53,036 nucleotides of DNA, taken from assembly GCA_000467715.1 (NCBI GenBank), contig AJFK01000238.1:1-53036 (forward strand), written 5' to 3'. Position numbers and translations under genes: made by a program. The notes below the pieces were generated by a model that saw nothing but the letters and a program-made list of their open reading frames with translations, did not search any database and was not told where the DNA came from. Below, one piece after another: positions 1 through 12,185 of this stretch (within the stretch, counting starts at the first letter, position 1; each line of letters opens with the position of its first letter). This DNA comes from Hysterium pulicare CBS 123377 (lineage: Eukaryota; Ascomycota; Dothideomycetes; Hysteriales; Hysteriaceae).

Positions 1-539
1 GCCGGGGCGATTGCGGCTGAGGGCGCCGCGTCCAAGGAATATAATGCTGTTATTGCGCTGTATTTGCTTGTTTGGGGCTTTGCGCTTTTCACGTTTTGGA
101 TCTTTACGCTGAGGATTAATGCTGTTTTTGCCGGGATTTTTGGTTTCGTTACCATTGGTGCTTGGGTCTTGAGTGGGGCCTATTGGAAGGTTAGCACAGG
201 AGATTATGTTATGGCGAAGAAGTTACAGACGGTAAGTACACCACCTTTCTCTTACCCCTCCCCTTTCCCTCCTTCTTCAGCTATGGAACCCGAATCACAT
301 GGGATAGAGGCCTATTGGAATGTGTACATCTGTGTGTGACAAAGCTAATTCGTAAATGGTGAATCTAGACCGGAGGTGCATTACTCTTCATTGTAGCTTG
401 TCTCGGCTGGTATATGATCTTCGTCATCATGGCTGCGGAAATGCGGCTTACGCTTAGGCTGCCGGTGGGCGATTTAAGCCATTTTTGGAAGAGGACGGAT
501 GTTGAGTTGGCAGCGATTGAGACGGAGAAGAAGGATTAG
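1..539 (+). CDS. Gpr1/Fun34/YaaH (SatP) acetate transporter-like protein, 3' part only
   Basis: The gene enters from the left edge, so its start is not seen. Exons are 1-231 and 369-539, in frame, joined over a 137-bp intron with a gtaagt donor. The visible protein has three or four hydrophobic helices (around LYLLVWGFALFTFWIF, FAGIFGFVTIGAWVLSG and GGALLFIACLAGWYMIF). It ends with the family's LPVGDLSHFWK tail. Known members are plasma-membrane or organellar acetate/ammonium-linked channels of about 270-300 residues; roughly the last 130 are here. The NPAPLG signature would lie upstream of the window. An alternative acceptor inside the intron is possible but breaks the match to the family tail. 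It is probably a housekeeping flank rather than part of the metabolite locus. Confidence 0.85.
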
Positions 540-1988
540 ACTATGCTGGAGGGAGAGAGAGGGAGAGGAACGGCGCGTCGGTTATACGCTAGGATTGTAG
601 GGCTCCTTTGGTTGTTAGTGCTGAGGAGGTGTTTTGCCTTGGAGTCGGTTGGTGGGAAAGGGCATGGAGGAGCCTCTGTCGGTAAGGTGTGAACATTATG
701 CTTAATCGTAGATGTTATTCTACTTGTTGAAACTATTGTTGATGTTGTTATGTGCTGTTGTCCTTCGCGCGTACTTGTCACCTCTCAAAGTGCTTCTGTA
801 GCCGAAGTCTGATAAATATAGTCCCCGTGTTGCTGGTTTTACTTTGATGAACAATCTGAGCAGCATGCATCGTATGCTAACCCTGACTTAGGGGTAGTGA
901 ACTGGATTTCGAGGAATAAGGTGTATCACGTGACAATCCAGAAGCTCCTCGAAATCCGAGGTTGGAATAAACTCAAGGAGGAGTGGACCACGATCTTACT
1001 ACTAGCAGCATGGCAATCAGTTTCCCGGTATGTTCCTCGGATCTGGAACGGGAGAAAACGCGGCGAAGCATTTTCTGAGCGGGCTTGTGAACGATGTTCG
1101 AAGCACAAGAGTTCATTGGCCCGGATACATAATGCTAAGCATACTACATCTTTTATTAACAGACTAGCGAAGCTATGAGAGTGAAGAAATGCTTTAACTA
1201 TTAGTTGAACGGCTCTGTTCAGAAATTACAAGCGACTTTCCTGCAAACGCCACAGTCTTGGCACGAAGGCTTTCGGAAAGCTTCTTCCAGGATACACATG
1301 GCCATCTCTCCAGCTCTCCATCACGAATCTCCATCTCCAATGCATCTTCTGTCTGGCACCATCACGCGGTATAGATCTACTTTGCATCACGTACACTGTA
1401 AATCCTTGCATCACCATCCACTACTGGGCCCGTCGCAATGGTAACTGGATGGTGCCACGAGCCTCTGATGGCTCATTCGACGGCATTCATCTCCAAACGC
1501 TATACTCCAGTTTCTACCTAATGTCTGGCACCCTCCCATCTACTGTCTCCCTTTCTACTTCCACGGCTCGCCTCCTGTATTGTCGTTGGAAATATGCTCT
1601 CCTAAATGGCCCTTACTTTGCAATGGCGGCTGACATTTTCCGCGACGAGTCGCAGAGTCGTAGCGCCAAGCACCGATGGCCTTGGATTCCACCACCCCCA
1701 TCCCAGGACTGGGGATATCAAACAACTAGGGCCATGTTCTGGCCCACTTCTCTTCGCGGGTGCTCGGAGATCGGTTCGTTAGCTCCCTTGCGCGAATATG
1801 CGGAGACGAGCCAAACCCCAGATTTCGGCTTCGCTAGGGAACGTGTTTCCAGAGTTGAATCCTGGCGATACATGTATAAGTATGCCCTACTGCATGCCCC
1901 ATTATCGTCTTGTTCCATGTGAGCCATTGCTTAGGATTCTCCAACTGTCGGAACCTATTTGTGTCATACTTCGTCGTCTTGTCGCATC
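540..1988. other. Intergenic, no supported gene
   Basis: About 1.4 kb between the acetate-transporter stop and the TRI12-type gene. Open frames here (for example 1449-1922 on +) are rich in Ser, Cys and Arg, match no family I recognise and lack a consistent splice continuation. I see no tRNA-like or repeat structure. It probably holds the downstream gene's promoter. Confidence 0.5.
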
Positions 1989-4178
1989 ATGGATCCAGTC
2001 ACAGACAAGAACCACCCAGCTCACGTGGATGCTATCGAGACTGCAAACAGCGACCATTATGATCCCAGCAATGCGGAAGAGAAGATTATTCGCCAGTTGG
2101 AGGTGACTGGAGAAGACGTTGGGATGACATGGCGAACCATCTTAGCCGTAGCTGTAAGTCCATACCGCCATCTTGTTCGATCGCATGTATCTTACTGCTC
2201 CTAGTCTATGATGCTGTGCTACAACGCATATCTCTTGACTCTCCTAGTTCCTCCCGCTGTCCTATCCTTCATCAATGCCGAGCTAGGACCAGATCCTCGC
2301 TACACGTGGATTACTGTTTCCTGGAATTTGGGCGGTGCCATCTTCGTCACCGCTGGGGGTCGACTGTCCGATATCTTTGGCCGAAGATACTTCTTTCTCA
2401 CTGGAAGTGGTCTTCTGGTCCTCGGAAGCATTGTCTCTGCTACTGGAAAAAACATTACACAGATGATTGTAGGCGGCGCTATATTTGGTGCGGGCTCTGG
2501 TTTCCTTGAGATGTCATTTGGGGCCGTTCAGGTACGTATTATTTCCAACAGAAACGCCATGGAATGGACCCGGGTGAGCTATGGGCAGGGTGGTGAAATT
2601 ACTTCAACCCCCAGCTCAAAGCCCAAACGTTACCTACGGGCGGCTGGAAAGGTGTTTCGACTCGCCTCATAAACACAAAATATTGCGCAAGGAGAGGGAA
2701 AAGTATGCAATGAGAATGTGCTGACAAAATGAAGGAAATTGTCCCGAACCGATATCGTATGGTGACTATTGGTCTTTTCGATGCATCATCCGTTATCGTA
2801 CAAATCATGCCCCTCGTCGCATGGGTCATGATACAGAACACTCACACGTGGCGCAATATGTACTACCTTATGATCGCCTTCCAGACTTTCAACTTTTTCT
2901 TCCTGTTTACCTTCTACCATCCGCCTACCTTCGAGACTAAGCATTCCGAGGATAGAGCATCTATCCCGACTCTTCTAAAAAGATTTGACTGGATTGGACT
3001 TTTCCTCTTCATTGCGGGAGTCACGCTGTTCATTTGCGGAGTCAGTTGGGGTGGATCATTGTATCCATGGAAGAGCGCAACAGCTCTTGCGCCTATCGTT
3101 GTGGGATTCCTGACTTTGGTCGCACTGGGGTTCTACGAAGCGTTCGGCAACCTCAAGGAGCCCCTTTTCCCTCCTCGCCTCTTCAAGCAGGTTAGACAGT
3201 AAGTTCACCTCTCTACCTCGAATTAGGTCCGACTCTCTGACTATTGTCTAGCTTCTTAATGCCGATAATTTGTATGTCAATCACTGGTATGCAGTATTAC
3301 TCCAATGCGACTCTCTGGACCAGGTTATCTCAGCTTCTATATGCGCACGACGACATTTCCAAGGGTCTTTATGCTGAAGTCCTACCATTGGGCTCCGTCA
3401 GTATGTTTATCTATCCAGCAACTATCTATAAAACATATCACTAACGTTGCTATTTCTTAGTTGGTGGCATCGTTGTTGCGTTTAGCAAGAAGATTGGTTA
3501 CCAGAGATACCAAATCTTCGGTGCCATTGCACTCCAAACGGCCTGCGTGGGCGCTATGTCCACGGCTACCCTCGATAACCCCGCGAGATCCATTGTCCTA
3601 ACGTTCTTCATTTCCCTTTGCACTAGTCTCGTCATTCTTAACTCCTTGGTCCTTGTGGGCTTCGGTATCATCTACCAAGAAGACATGTACGTTCTTCAAC
3701 ACTTGAAATTGTTTCCAAGCTATTACTAACTACTTGTAGTGGTACCGCTGCTGGTCTTGCAGGAACAGCTCGACTCCTCTTCGGTGGTGTTGCAACAGCT
3801 ATTTTCAGCAACGTGACGAACAACAAGTATGCAGCGACATTGCCCGGCCAAGTAACTTCAAGCGTCGCCAAATACGGCCTTCCCAAGGCGAGCCTCGCCA
3901 AATTGATTGTGGCAGCCAAGCTCGGAACCGCTGCTGCTTACAAGGCTGTACCTGGACTTACACCTGCAATCCAGGCCGCAGCGGTCTTGGCCAATAGGCA
4001 GGCTTACTTGACGGGTGCACACCTGTCGTACGAAGTTGCTTTGGCGTTCGGTCTATGTGGATGCATTGCAGCGTTATTCATTCCAAACATTGATAGCAGG
4101 AAGTACACGAGAAAGACCGTGGCTCTCCAAGAGGCCGACCGTAAGCATTTGCAGGAGAAGAAGCTTACTGGAGTTTGA
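1989..4178 (+). CDS. TRI12-like MFS efflux transporter
   Basis: Six exons (1989-2153, 2205-2531, 2735-3198, 3252-3400, 3461-3686, 3740-4178) give 589 residues, the usual size for fungal TRI12/siderophore-type 14-helix MFS proteins. These plasma-membrane carriers export small metabolites or handle siderophores. Visible landmarks are a polar cytoplasmic N-terminus, WRTILAVA opening the first helix, the loop 2-3 motif GGRLSDIFGRR, GAIFGAGSGF in helix 4, and EIVPNRYR, characteristic of TRI12-type members. The second intron (203 bp) is longer than the others and ends in AAG, but a CTGAC branch site lies about ten bases before it. An in-frame ATG at 1959 would add ten residues; 1989 gives a cleaner start. 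The next gene downstream is a broken monooxygenase, so the pump may have lost a partner. Confidence 0.88.
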
Positions 4179-4985
4179 TTGAGCTGCTAAGAAGTATCAT
4201 GGTAGTGGGAGGTAACAGGCGCCGGCGGCACTATCGATTTTGTGCGTTTACAGCGTTCCAAAGTCCTGTTTTAGGGTATCACGGAAATACCCTCTAATAA
4301 CATACATACCCGAGCGAACGAATCAGAATCTATTGTCTTTCGCAAGGTCACCAATCAGTTGAGTTTTCGCATTATAATCTCAGTGCACCTGGGCACATGT
4401 CAGCACCAACAACAGCGGTTCAAAGTATTAGCTGGCAGTGAACCCCAATGAGAGTTACTCCGCGACTCTCTGTACCAATGATGTGTACGAGAACCACACT
4501 ACAGCCGAATATGGCGAAGTTCGACCTCGCTGAAAACGACTCAAGGAGCACAATAGCCACACTCATCGGTTTTTTGTGGAGATGATACCTCGGTAAACCC
4601 CGCAAGACCGTTCTGCTCAATCTACAAGGTCACGGAGAAAGGCATGCAGGGCGTAAGTATCAGCCACACTTAAGCTTTCTTGGGGTACAATAGAAGAATT
4701 GTTGCGTACTACCGCGGCTTTAAGGTCCACTTCGGACGTCGTGTTATGGAGACGTTGTCCACTCCTATTTGCCAGCTCGAATGTATATGGAGACTTGTAA
4801 AAGCGAAAGCATGGTTCAGAGTCTACGTGTGATATCTGTATTTATAACCAGTCCTCCCTATCAGTGTGACGGTGGCAGCCCTTTTCTGGAATTATTGAAG
4901 TCTCTGATTCCTTCTCATTCATCCTTACTCTACTTTTGATCGATCACTTTTCATTTCATCCGGATTAACTTACAGAGACGTAAAT
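4179..4985. other. Intergenic, 5' region of the BVMO pseudogene
   Basis: About 0.8 kb with no convincing coding frame. A TATA-like stretch (TATTTATA) at about 4839-4846 sits roughly 140 bp before the pseudogene start, followed by a pyrimidine-rich leader. The promoter therefore seems preserved although the gene is not. Confidence 0.45.
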
Positions 4986-6090
4986 ATGGCCACAACCAAC
5001 GGCACCGCTCTCAATGGATCTACCCCCGAACTGTACAACCTAGACGTTATCATCGTCGGCGGCGGCTTCAGCGGCATCGGCGCCCTCCACCGCACCCGCA
5101 CCCTCGGCCTACGCACCAAGATCTTCGAAGCTGGCAGTGATTTCGGCGGGGTCTGGTACTGGAACCGGTACCCGGGCGCACGCGTCGACTCCGAAACGCC
5201 CTTCTACCAACTCAACATCCCGGAAGTGTACAAGACGTGGGATTTCTCGTGCCGGTTTCCCGACCATCGCGAGTTGAGACGGTATATGGTGCATCTGGAG
5301 ATTTCTGGCGGAAGAAGATTCGAGCCAGGATGAGTGATCCCACGAAGAGAGATCTGATAGCGCCGGAGGAACCGCCTTATCACTTCGGTACTAAGAGATC
5401 CCCGCTCGAACATGATTACTATGAGATGTTGGATCAGCCCTACGTCGACATCGTCGATTTGAATGTGTCTCCGCTAAAGACTTTCACTGAAACGGGTATG
5501 TTGATGGAGGATGGGCGGAAGTTCGAGTTCGATTATGTGGTGCTGGCGACGGGGTTCGACAGTTTTACGGGGAGCGTGACGCATATGGGGTTGAAGAATA
5601 CGGATGGGTTTGATTTAAAGGAGATTTGGAAGGAGGGGGTTAGAATTTATTCAGGGATGATGATGCATGGGTTTCCGAATTGTTTTATGGTTTATACTCC
5701 GCAGGATAAGTTTTACTCCCTTTTCCTCTTCTCAATCAACGAGAAAAGCGGGGATTAATAACGACAGCCCCAACCGCCCTCTCAGACGGCCCCACGATAA
5801 TAGAAGCACAACTCGACTTCATCATTTCCGCTATCTCTATCTCCAACTCCTCTTCCCCCAAAATCAAATCCATAGAACCCACCCTCGCAGCCGAGCAGGA
5901 ATGGAAAGACAACGTCAACAACGTGAATCAGTACACCCTCTACCCTTTCACAAGCTCTTGGTGGAACGCTAGAAATGTTCCCGGGAAGAAGGCCGAGAAT
6001 ATGACGTATGTGTTGGGGATTCGGGAGTACGAGAGGACTTGTAGGGGGAAGTTGGAGGGGTGGCAGGGGTTTGAGGTTGTGGAAGCGTGA
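4986..6090 (+). pseudogene. Baeyer-Villiger flavin monooxygenase, internally deleted
   Basis: The first 348 bp encode a good FAD-binding N-terminus: the GGGFSGIG Rossmann loop, then FGGVWYWNRYPGARVDSE and FPDHRELRRYM, typical of BVMOs. At about 5295-5305 the sequence jumps, in another frame, to the late part of the enzyme (DFWRKKIRARM, FGTKRSPLEHDYYE, then DYVVLATGFD). Roughly 180 residues are missing, including the second NADPH Rossmann motif and the FxGxxxHxxxWP fingerprint. Near 5700 the natural exon end CCGCAG is followed by gataagt instead of gtaagt, so the last intron's donor also looks broken by one inserted A. Beyond the intron the C-terminal frame resumes with APTALS and runs to a stop at 6088-6090. 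Both ends remain readable, so inactivation is probably fairly recent. No activity is expected. Confidence 0.82.
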
Positions 6091-7071
6091 AGTGGGGACT
6101 CATCTCATTCGGTCGGGCGTTAGGATTCGTTGTCTGGGGGGTCGGGAATGGGTCTATGAACTGCTTTGCTATCAGCGTATAAAGATGATATGGACTCCGG
6201 GAAAGGCTTTAACGCAAGTTGCCATCGTGGAGGTCGGAAGGGGTTATGGCTGAATGGTCATAGATGGTAAAGAGACCTGTAATTCCTGTATAGTGGAAAC
6301 CACTGTGAATGCGAGTACGAGCAAGTAGAGACTAAACCAGTGATGACAACTGGAGCTGTTGGGCGGCTTGAGAATCGAGTGTGGAAATCCAGTACGGATT
6401 TAAGATAGTGCATGTCGAAAGTAGAATGGTAACTAGTGAAGAATGAAGTCGAGGATTTCTCTTCACAGCATATGCGCGAGTTTTGGAATCTAGTATCGTA
6501 CCACATGCACGTGACTGTTGGAACACGCGTTGGACGCCAGAAGCCGAACGAAACTTACTTAGTTCGTTATCGTCCTTTTAAACAGGACAAGCTTTTTCAA
6601 TTCTTCGTCTAACAAATGCCGGGGTTCTTTGTCGGTATCAGATTTGCCACAGCCCACATGACGTTGTATTACCCCTGAATGAATATGTTCTGGGCTATCG
6701 AAACTAAAATACTATGTGTAATATGCATAACAAGTAGTCAGACGCGAAGTAATTCATCAGTCCTGATCGCGGTTATATACCATAGGTTGGGAATGCGGTT
6801 GAGCTTTGGTAGGACTTTGTGGGGGTTTTGAAGTAGTGAGGGAGGTGCGTAGTACGAGAAGAGATAGTTAAGAAGGGATAGTAGTATGGAAAGCTATGTA
6901 ATCACAGGTACTCTTGCTCGCAGCGCTTTAGAAGTCAATATTCAATATAGAATAGGTAGAATAGGTAGAGCGAGGATATGTACTCAAACGCTGTGTACCT
7001 CATAATTTCACGGAAGCAGTAGCAGTCAACTCCGCAGTCCGCAACACTAAATACTTGGGCGCTTGGGATTT
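6091..7071. other. Intergenic, no supported gene
   Basis: About 1 kb between two convergent gene ends. Only short unconvincing open frames occur. Composition is moderately AT-rich with a few short TAGA-type runs near 6940-6975. Nothing else seen. Confidence 0.45.
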
Positions 7072-9099
7072 CTAAGCATTATCAACATACTCAACCCTCT
7101 CCGTCGCATTTTGCTTATGCACAGAAAATTCAGTCTGGTAAGCCGCTGCAATACGCCTCTGCTCCGCCTCGATGGCTTCCAAAGGACGCTTATGCTGCTT
7201 AGCTACCTTATTACCAATTGGGATGATGGTTCGATGAGGAGAGTCGCGATCGAAGTAGTCGTCGAGATCCTCTAGAGTGCGATTTGCAGTTTCTGGGTAG
7301 AGGAAGTAGACGATTGGGAGGAAGGCTAAATTGAAGATGGCGAACACTGCACGGGAGAAATTAGGCTCAGGATATTTTGTTGGAGTTGTGGCGGAAGGGA
7401 AGAACATACTGATATAGAACTTGTATCCTAGATTTCGAATACCAACGGATGTGAATTGGGTGCAGACGAAGCCGAAAAGCCAGTTCATTGATGTTGCGGC
7501 GGCTGCGCCTCGGGTTCGCATGGCCAGAGAGTTTACTTCGGCTTGGTAGATCCAAGGGACCTAATGGAAATTGTTAGTTGATTCAGTCTTCCCAAGGCAA
7601 TTCATTGTTCACGTACCATTCCCCAGGTGCATCCGAATGCAGCGTAGTAGAAAAACAGGAATGTTATAGCAACGGCACCCCACTATAAAATATTAGTAGA
7701 TACTTAGTCATAGTATGAAGTATTTCACGCACCTGATGAGGGGCAGTCGCAAGCAAACCGACCGCGATAGATACCATGATGTAGGCGAAGCACTGGAGAG
7801 CAAGACCCGACATCATCAAAGATCTCCGACCGAATCTGTCAATCATCCAGAAGGCAAGTGCGGTGGAAATGCAGTAAGAAGTGGCGTTGGCCCCGGTCAA
7901 GACACGTGCCATGAGCTCACTGAAACCGAGATTGTTTTCGAGGATAATGGAGAAGTAGTAGTTCAACGCATTGATACCACCCATTTGCTAATAATCATGT
8001 GTTAACACTTACGGAAACGTCAACGATGATGGAACGTGTCGATCTCACCTGCATGAATTGTCCACCCATTCCAAGAAGCATGCGTTTAAGGTGACCAGAT
8101 CTGTCTCGGCAAAGGATGACCTCCTTAAAGGTGATGCTAGATTTTCTTTCCAGCTCGAGAGCTCCTCTGATGGACCTGTACTCGTTCTGGACGGCCTCAT
8201 CATCAGTCGCAAGGCCCTTGCCCATGTACCTTCGCAGCGCCTCGAGGGCTTCCTCGTGCCTGTCTCTAAGCATGAGCCATCGAGGAGACTCCGGTACGAG
8301 AAACAAAAGGGAAAACAAAAACATCGCCGGTACCAGCTGGAGAAACTCGTCAGTCTAAACTTCTTTATCTGATCCATAATTTCCCCCCAGATTGTGAGAT
8401 GGAGTAAACAGACCTGCAGAGCAAGTGGAACTCTCCATTGAGCGTCGTTTCGAAGATACGAGGTTCCCAACGTAAGCCAGCTCCCCAGCATGTAGAAAAT
8501 GACATTGTGAAGTACGACAATGACCGATAGCTTTCCACGTCTTGGGCCACGGGATGATTCAGCTTGGAATACCCCGCAGGTCGAAGAAGTCATCCCTTGC
8601 CTCGACGTTAGCTTTGCCAAGAAATATTTTCTTTGATAGAACGCTTACCATTTCCGAAACCATTAATAATACGACCGACCATAAGCTGTGGAAAGGTAGT
8701 GGCGGAAAACTGAAGGATAGCTCCAATGCAGCTGATCGTGGCACCGACGCGGAGAGTGTTCTTTCGTCCCAGTCTGTCACCAAACAAGGCTGCGAGAAGA
8801 CATCCTATCAAGTTGCCGAGCTGGAAACAGTCAGCATTCTTTGAACTGAAGCCGTGAAGAAGAGCAACGAACCGAGAAACTGCTGGTAAAGATTCCCTCA
8901 ATGTTTGCTTTCCGGATCTGTGGGAATGTTCCCAGAAAATGGTCGGTAATCAAGATTCCCGCAACGATTCCCTGACGAACGTTAGTTCGATTCAAATGAT
9001 GAGAAGAGGGCGGAAAGGTACTTGATCATATCCATACCAGGCTTGAGCAGCCGAGTTGGCCGCAGTCAGGGTAACCTCCAAAGCATAGCCTTCAAGCAT
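7072..9099 (-). CDS. Sugar-porter family MFS transporter
   Basis: Nine exons on the minus strand, in transcript order 9099-9022, 8971-8873, 8820-8649, 8595-8414, 8336-8049, 7987-7733, 7682-7617, 7560-7410 and 7346-7072. They encode 521 residues, normal for a 12-helix hexose/polyol or quinate-type proton symporter in the plasma membrane. Landmarks in order: WYGYDQG in helix 1, GDRLGRK in loop 2-3, GFGNG in helix 4, PESPRWL after helix 6, QQMGGINALNYY in helix 7, DRFGRRSL, and PETANRTLEDLDDYF after helix 12. The last intron is 63 bp, a multiple of three without a stop, so a retained form would still read through. The start at 9099 is the first ATG before the helix-1 exon. The gene shares a 442-bp divergent promoter region with the Zn2Cys6 regulator. 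Substrate cannot be told from sequence. Confidence 0.88.
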
Positions 9100-9541
9100 G
9101 ACGGCCTCGCAGTCACGAAGATGGATCAGCCCAAAGCGGTATATAGAAGAGTGAAAACCAAATTACCTGACACCCAAAAGCTCCACTATAAAATCCAAAA
9201 AGAAGGAGCAATTGATGATCAGACACCACGTGTGTGAGTAGTGGAGCAGAAAAGGAGGCTTATGTAGGTTTGGTCTCCACATTGTGAATCTGGGGAAAAG
9301 CTGGGCAATCTGGGGAGTGTTCGGCACCATACCTAGGTATCCTCGGAAGACGTGTGCACTTGTGGGCTCGGAGGGGACCCGGCGCCGTGACTGACTCGCG
9401 CAGAGCCGTTTTAGGTTAGCCACTGAATCGTGTCCGCACTAGAATCCACATCCCTCACGTCTCTCCACGCACAATGATGCCCCGACTCCCGCGACTCGAC
9501 TCCCCCCGACTCCCCCATCTGCCAAACCTCTGCTCCGGAGC
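9100..9541. promoter_or_regulatory. Divergent promoter region between sugar MFS and Zn2Cys6 gene
   Basis: This 442-bp gap lies between two outward-facing genes and should hold both promoters. It is GC-rich with runs of CGACTC/CCCGACTC near 9475-9515. I see no clean CGG-N-CCG palindrome. Confidence 0.4.
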
Positions 9542-11744
9542 ATGGCCTCGTCCGACAAGAAGATAGCGTATGCATACTGTATCTCGCCTCACTTTCCAGA
9601 GTGCATTGGCTGACCTGTTGGTAGATGCAGCGTATGTCGGCGCCGCAAGACCGCATGCGATCGAAGACGGCCAAAATGCGGTCTTTGCACGAGAAATAAT
9701 TTCGACTGCGACTATGTGAGCACCGATCGCCAACCAGGGATCAGAGCTGGCTATGTCTCGCAGTTGGAGCAGCGAATAGGTTGGCCGGCCTCCTTCGGCC
9801 CTGCGCTCCGAGACTATACTGACCTTGGCCAGTCCTTCTTGAACAACGAATGTCAGATATAGAGCTGCGAGTTCCGACAGCTCCTTTGCAGCCTCCTGTA
9901 CGTACAGACGAGACTAGCGATGTGGAAAACGGCTTTCCCTATCTGGCCAATGATGTCCGCCCTTCTCCCATCGACGTGCCCAATGTGATCCAGGAGTCCG
10001 GCCCGGCTTCTCAACTTCATGTCCCAAACGGGGCATCTCCGACTATAGGCATTGAGCCTGGAGATGTCGGTGCCGTCGATAACATCGATATTGATCATCT
10101 GACCGATCCTCTTTCCTACCCCGTAATTACGCAGCTATGCTCAATATGGTTCCAAAAATACCATCCTTGGTTTCCAATACTACACGAACCATCTTTCACC
10201 AAGTCTCTGCAATCCTCCACCAATCTTAGTCTTTCATCACGATATCTCCTTTTCCAGGCTATTGTTGCCGTCACCCTATTCCATTCACAATCTCTTATCT
10301 CCGACCCCCAGCAAAGGCGGCAATGGCAAGATCAGCTGAGCTGCTCCGTACTCTTAGGAGCAATGGATTCCATGTCTCTTGAATCCATTCAAGCGCTGTT
10401 GATTCTGTCTATCATGCATTACGGGGAGGGGAGAGTGCTTCAATCGTGGAATATATTTTCCATGTGCCGCAGGTAAGGCTTTGCTACCTACATCTTTAAT
10501 CTCCTTCCTTTTAGCTACGGCATGTCATGCAACCCATGTTGTCCACGACCTAAGCTTGGCTACTCATGCCACGGCCATCAGCATTTACTGAACCAGTCCG
10601 AACTCAGTAGTGACTTTTCAATACCTTTTGATCTTTCCGTTCAATACTATTCGGAATCTAAGTAGGAGCGAAGCCCAATCTATCTTAGCTAACTGCATCT
10701 AGAATCGGTGCTCACCTGGGTCTCCGCGACCTGGTTAGGAATCAAGATGAAGCGATGGGTACCAGCCCAAGCGCTCAAACGAGGTTACAGCCCTCCACCA
10801 ACACCATCATCGACAAAGAAGAAGGTATCCGAGCGTACTGGATGATCGAAATGCTCGATAGCATTTCTATTATCGGTGCGACCTGCGATGTCGGGCTTTC
10901 ACCGCCGCCCCCTAACCTGATATTGCCCTGCAGCGACTCGATCTGGGCATTTCCCGAAGACATTATGACAGACGACCCTTTGCGGCCATTTCATTACTCC
11001 TCCGCATTCTCTATGTGCATAATTCTCGCCGTCAGCGAACTGACCCACGTCCACAATTTTCTTCGCAAACCGGTCGCCTTGGAGCAATTTGAAGAGCGAG
11101 ATGCATGGCAGAGTGAAGCCCAACGTATCGATGAGCGACTCACTATCTGGCGGGATGAATTTGTCGCTGCTGTCTACCGCTTAATCAACGCCGAGTATGC
11201 TCACAATCATCGGCCGGAGATGGATCCTTATATCGTCTTGACGAACTGTGTGCTGAATACCGCAGTCATAACTCTCCTTCAACGAAGAGCCCCTTGTCCT
11301 GAAGGAATCGAACAAGTCGTAAACCCATGGGCCTTCGCCACCAGTCGCTGCGTATATGCTTGTGAAAACATGGCATTCAAAATACGGCAGATGCACGAGG
11401 ATGAACTACTTACTTGCCATCCCCATCTTATTTTCTCCATTTTTGTCGCAGCTCGATTCTATATTGTGCATTCCAAGGCTTCGGATGCCGATGTGCCGAC
11501 AAATCTCCATTCCTTGGCCTTCGCTCTGCACACATGCGGCAACCGCTGGCCATTGGCTCGCACATATGAAACGACAATTCGAATCGCGGTAGCCGAGTAC
11601 CGAACGCCTATCGCAGTGTCGAAGGTCCCGAAACAGTTCTATGATCTCCGATATACCGCTCTAGATATTCATGATGCCCTTTCGTCATGGGCAGATAATC
11701 TCCCACCTGAACAAGCAGACCTAAGCCCGGAATATATCGCCTAA
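9542..11744 (+). CDS. Zn2Cys6 fungal transcription factor
   Basis: Four exons (9542-9567, 9625-9779, 9833-10472, 10703-11744) give 620 residues. The zinc cluster has cysteines at 10, 13, 20, 27, 30 and 37, spaced C-x2-C-x6-C-x6-C-x2-C-x6-C with the basic RRRKTACDRRRPKC core. It is followed by a heptad-like dimerisation stretch (QLEQRI, then LLEQRMSDIE). The middle part (from about residue 155, with IWFQKYHPWFPILHEPSF) matches the fungal-specific regulatory domain PF04082. The second intron has an unusual gttggc donor but a CTGAC branch site and removes an otherwise immediate stop. The third intron is long (230 bp). Such proteins are nuclear and often control adjacent genes, so this is the best candidate pathway regulator of the left part. 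Its position beside a transporter fits either catabolic or metabolite control. Confidence 0.88.
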
Positions 11745-12185
11745 AGGAAGCCAAAGCAGAAGTGGCTTACACCCTACAGGTTTAATGTATATTGAGGTGC
11801 TCTTTTCGAAGGAACTGGGAGGGATTCGCTTGTGGCAACGGAGCTGAGAGCTCAATCGCGATTTGCCTCAAGAGACCTTCAATCCAAGGAAGGGTGCGGC
11901 TGGAAGAGAACAAAGCCTTGGCAAAGATCCGGAGTCGACAATGTTTCGACGATTCTATAGCCTCGCCCGCATGTCGATGCTCTTGTGTCTCCTGAGATTC
12001 CAATACCGAGATACTTATGTAAATATTTTCCCTTTATTGAAAAGAACTAACTCCTTCATCCACCGCAGCACGAACTTTCTGTGCGTACAACAAACTAAAC
12101 ATTTTAAGGTTTTCGAATACGATTCCCAGCTATATACAGCTTGTTCAACATCGACTCGACCTCGGGAGACAATGCAAGGAGACAA
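11745..12185. other. Short intergenic between convergent genes
   Basis: About 440 bp between the regulator stop and the SDR stop, which converge. Open frames here run through likely 3' UTR only. No gene seen. Confidence 0.5.

Noticed and set aside
897-1178. 93-codon frame on plus with an opposite-strand partner
   Set aside because: Overlapping frames on both strands with no recognisable motif and no splice continuation.
1449-1922. 157-codon frame upstream of the TRI12-like gene
   Set aside because: Composition is Ser/Cys/Arg-rich and not protein-like, no family resemblance, overlapped by frames in other phases.
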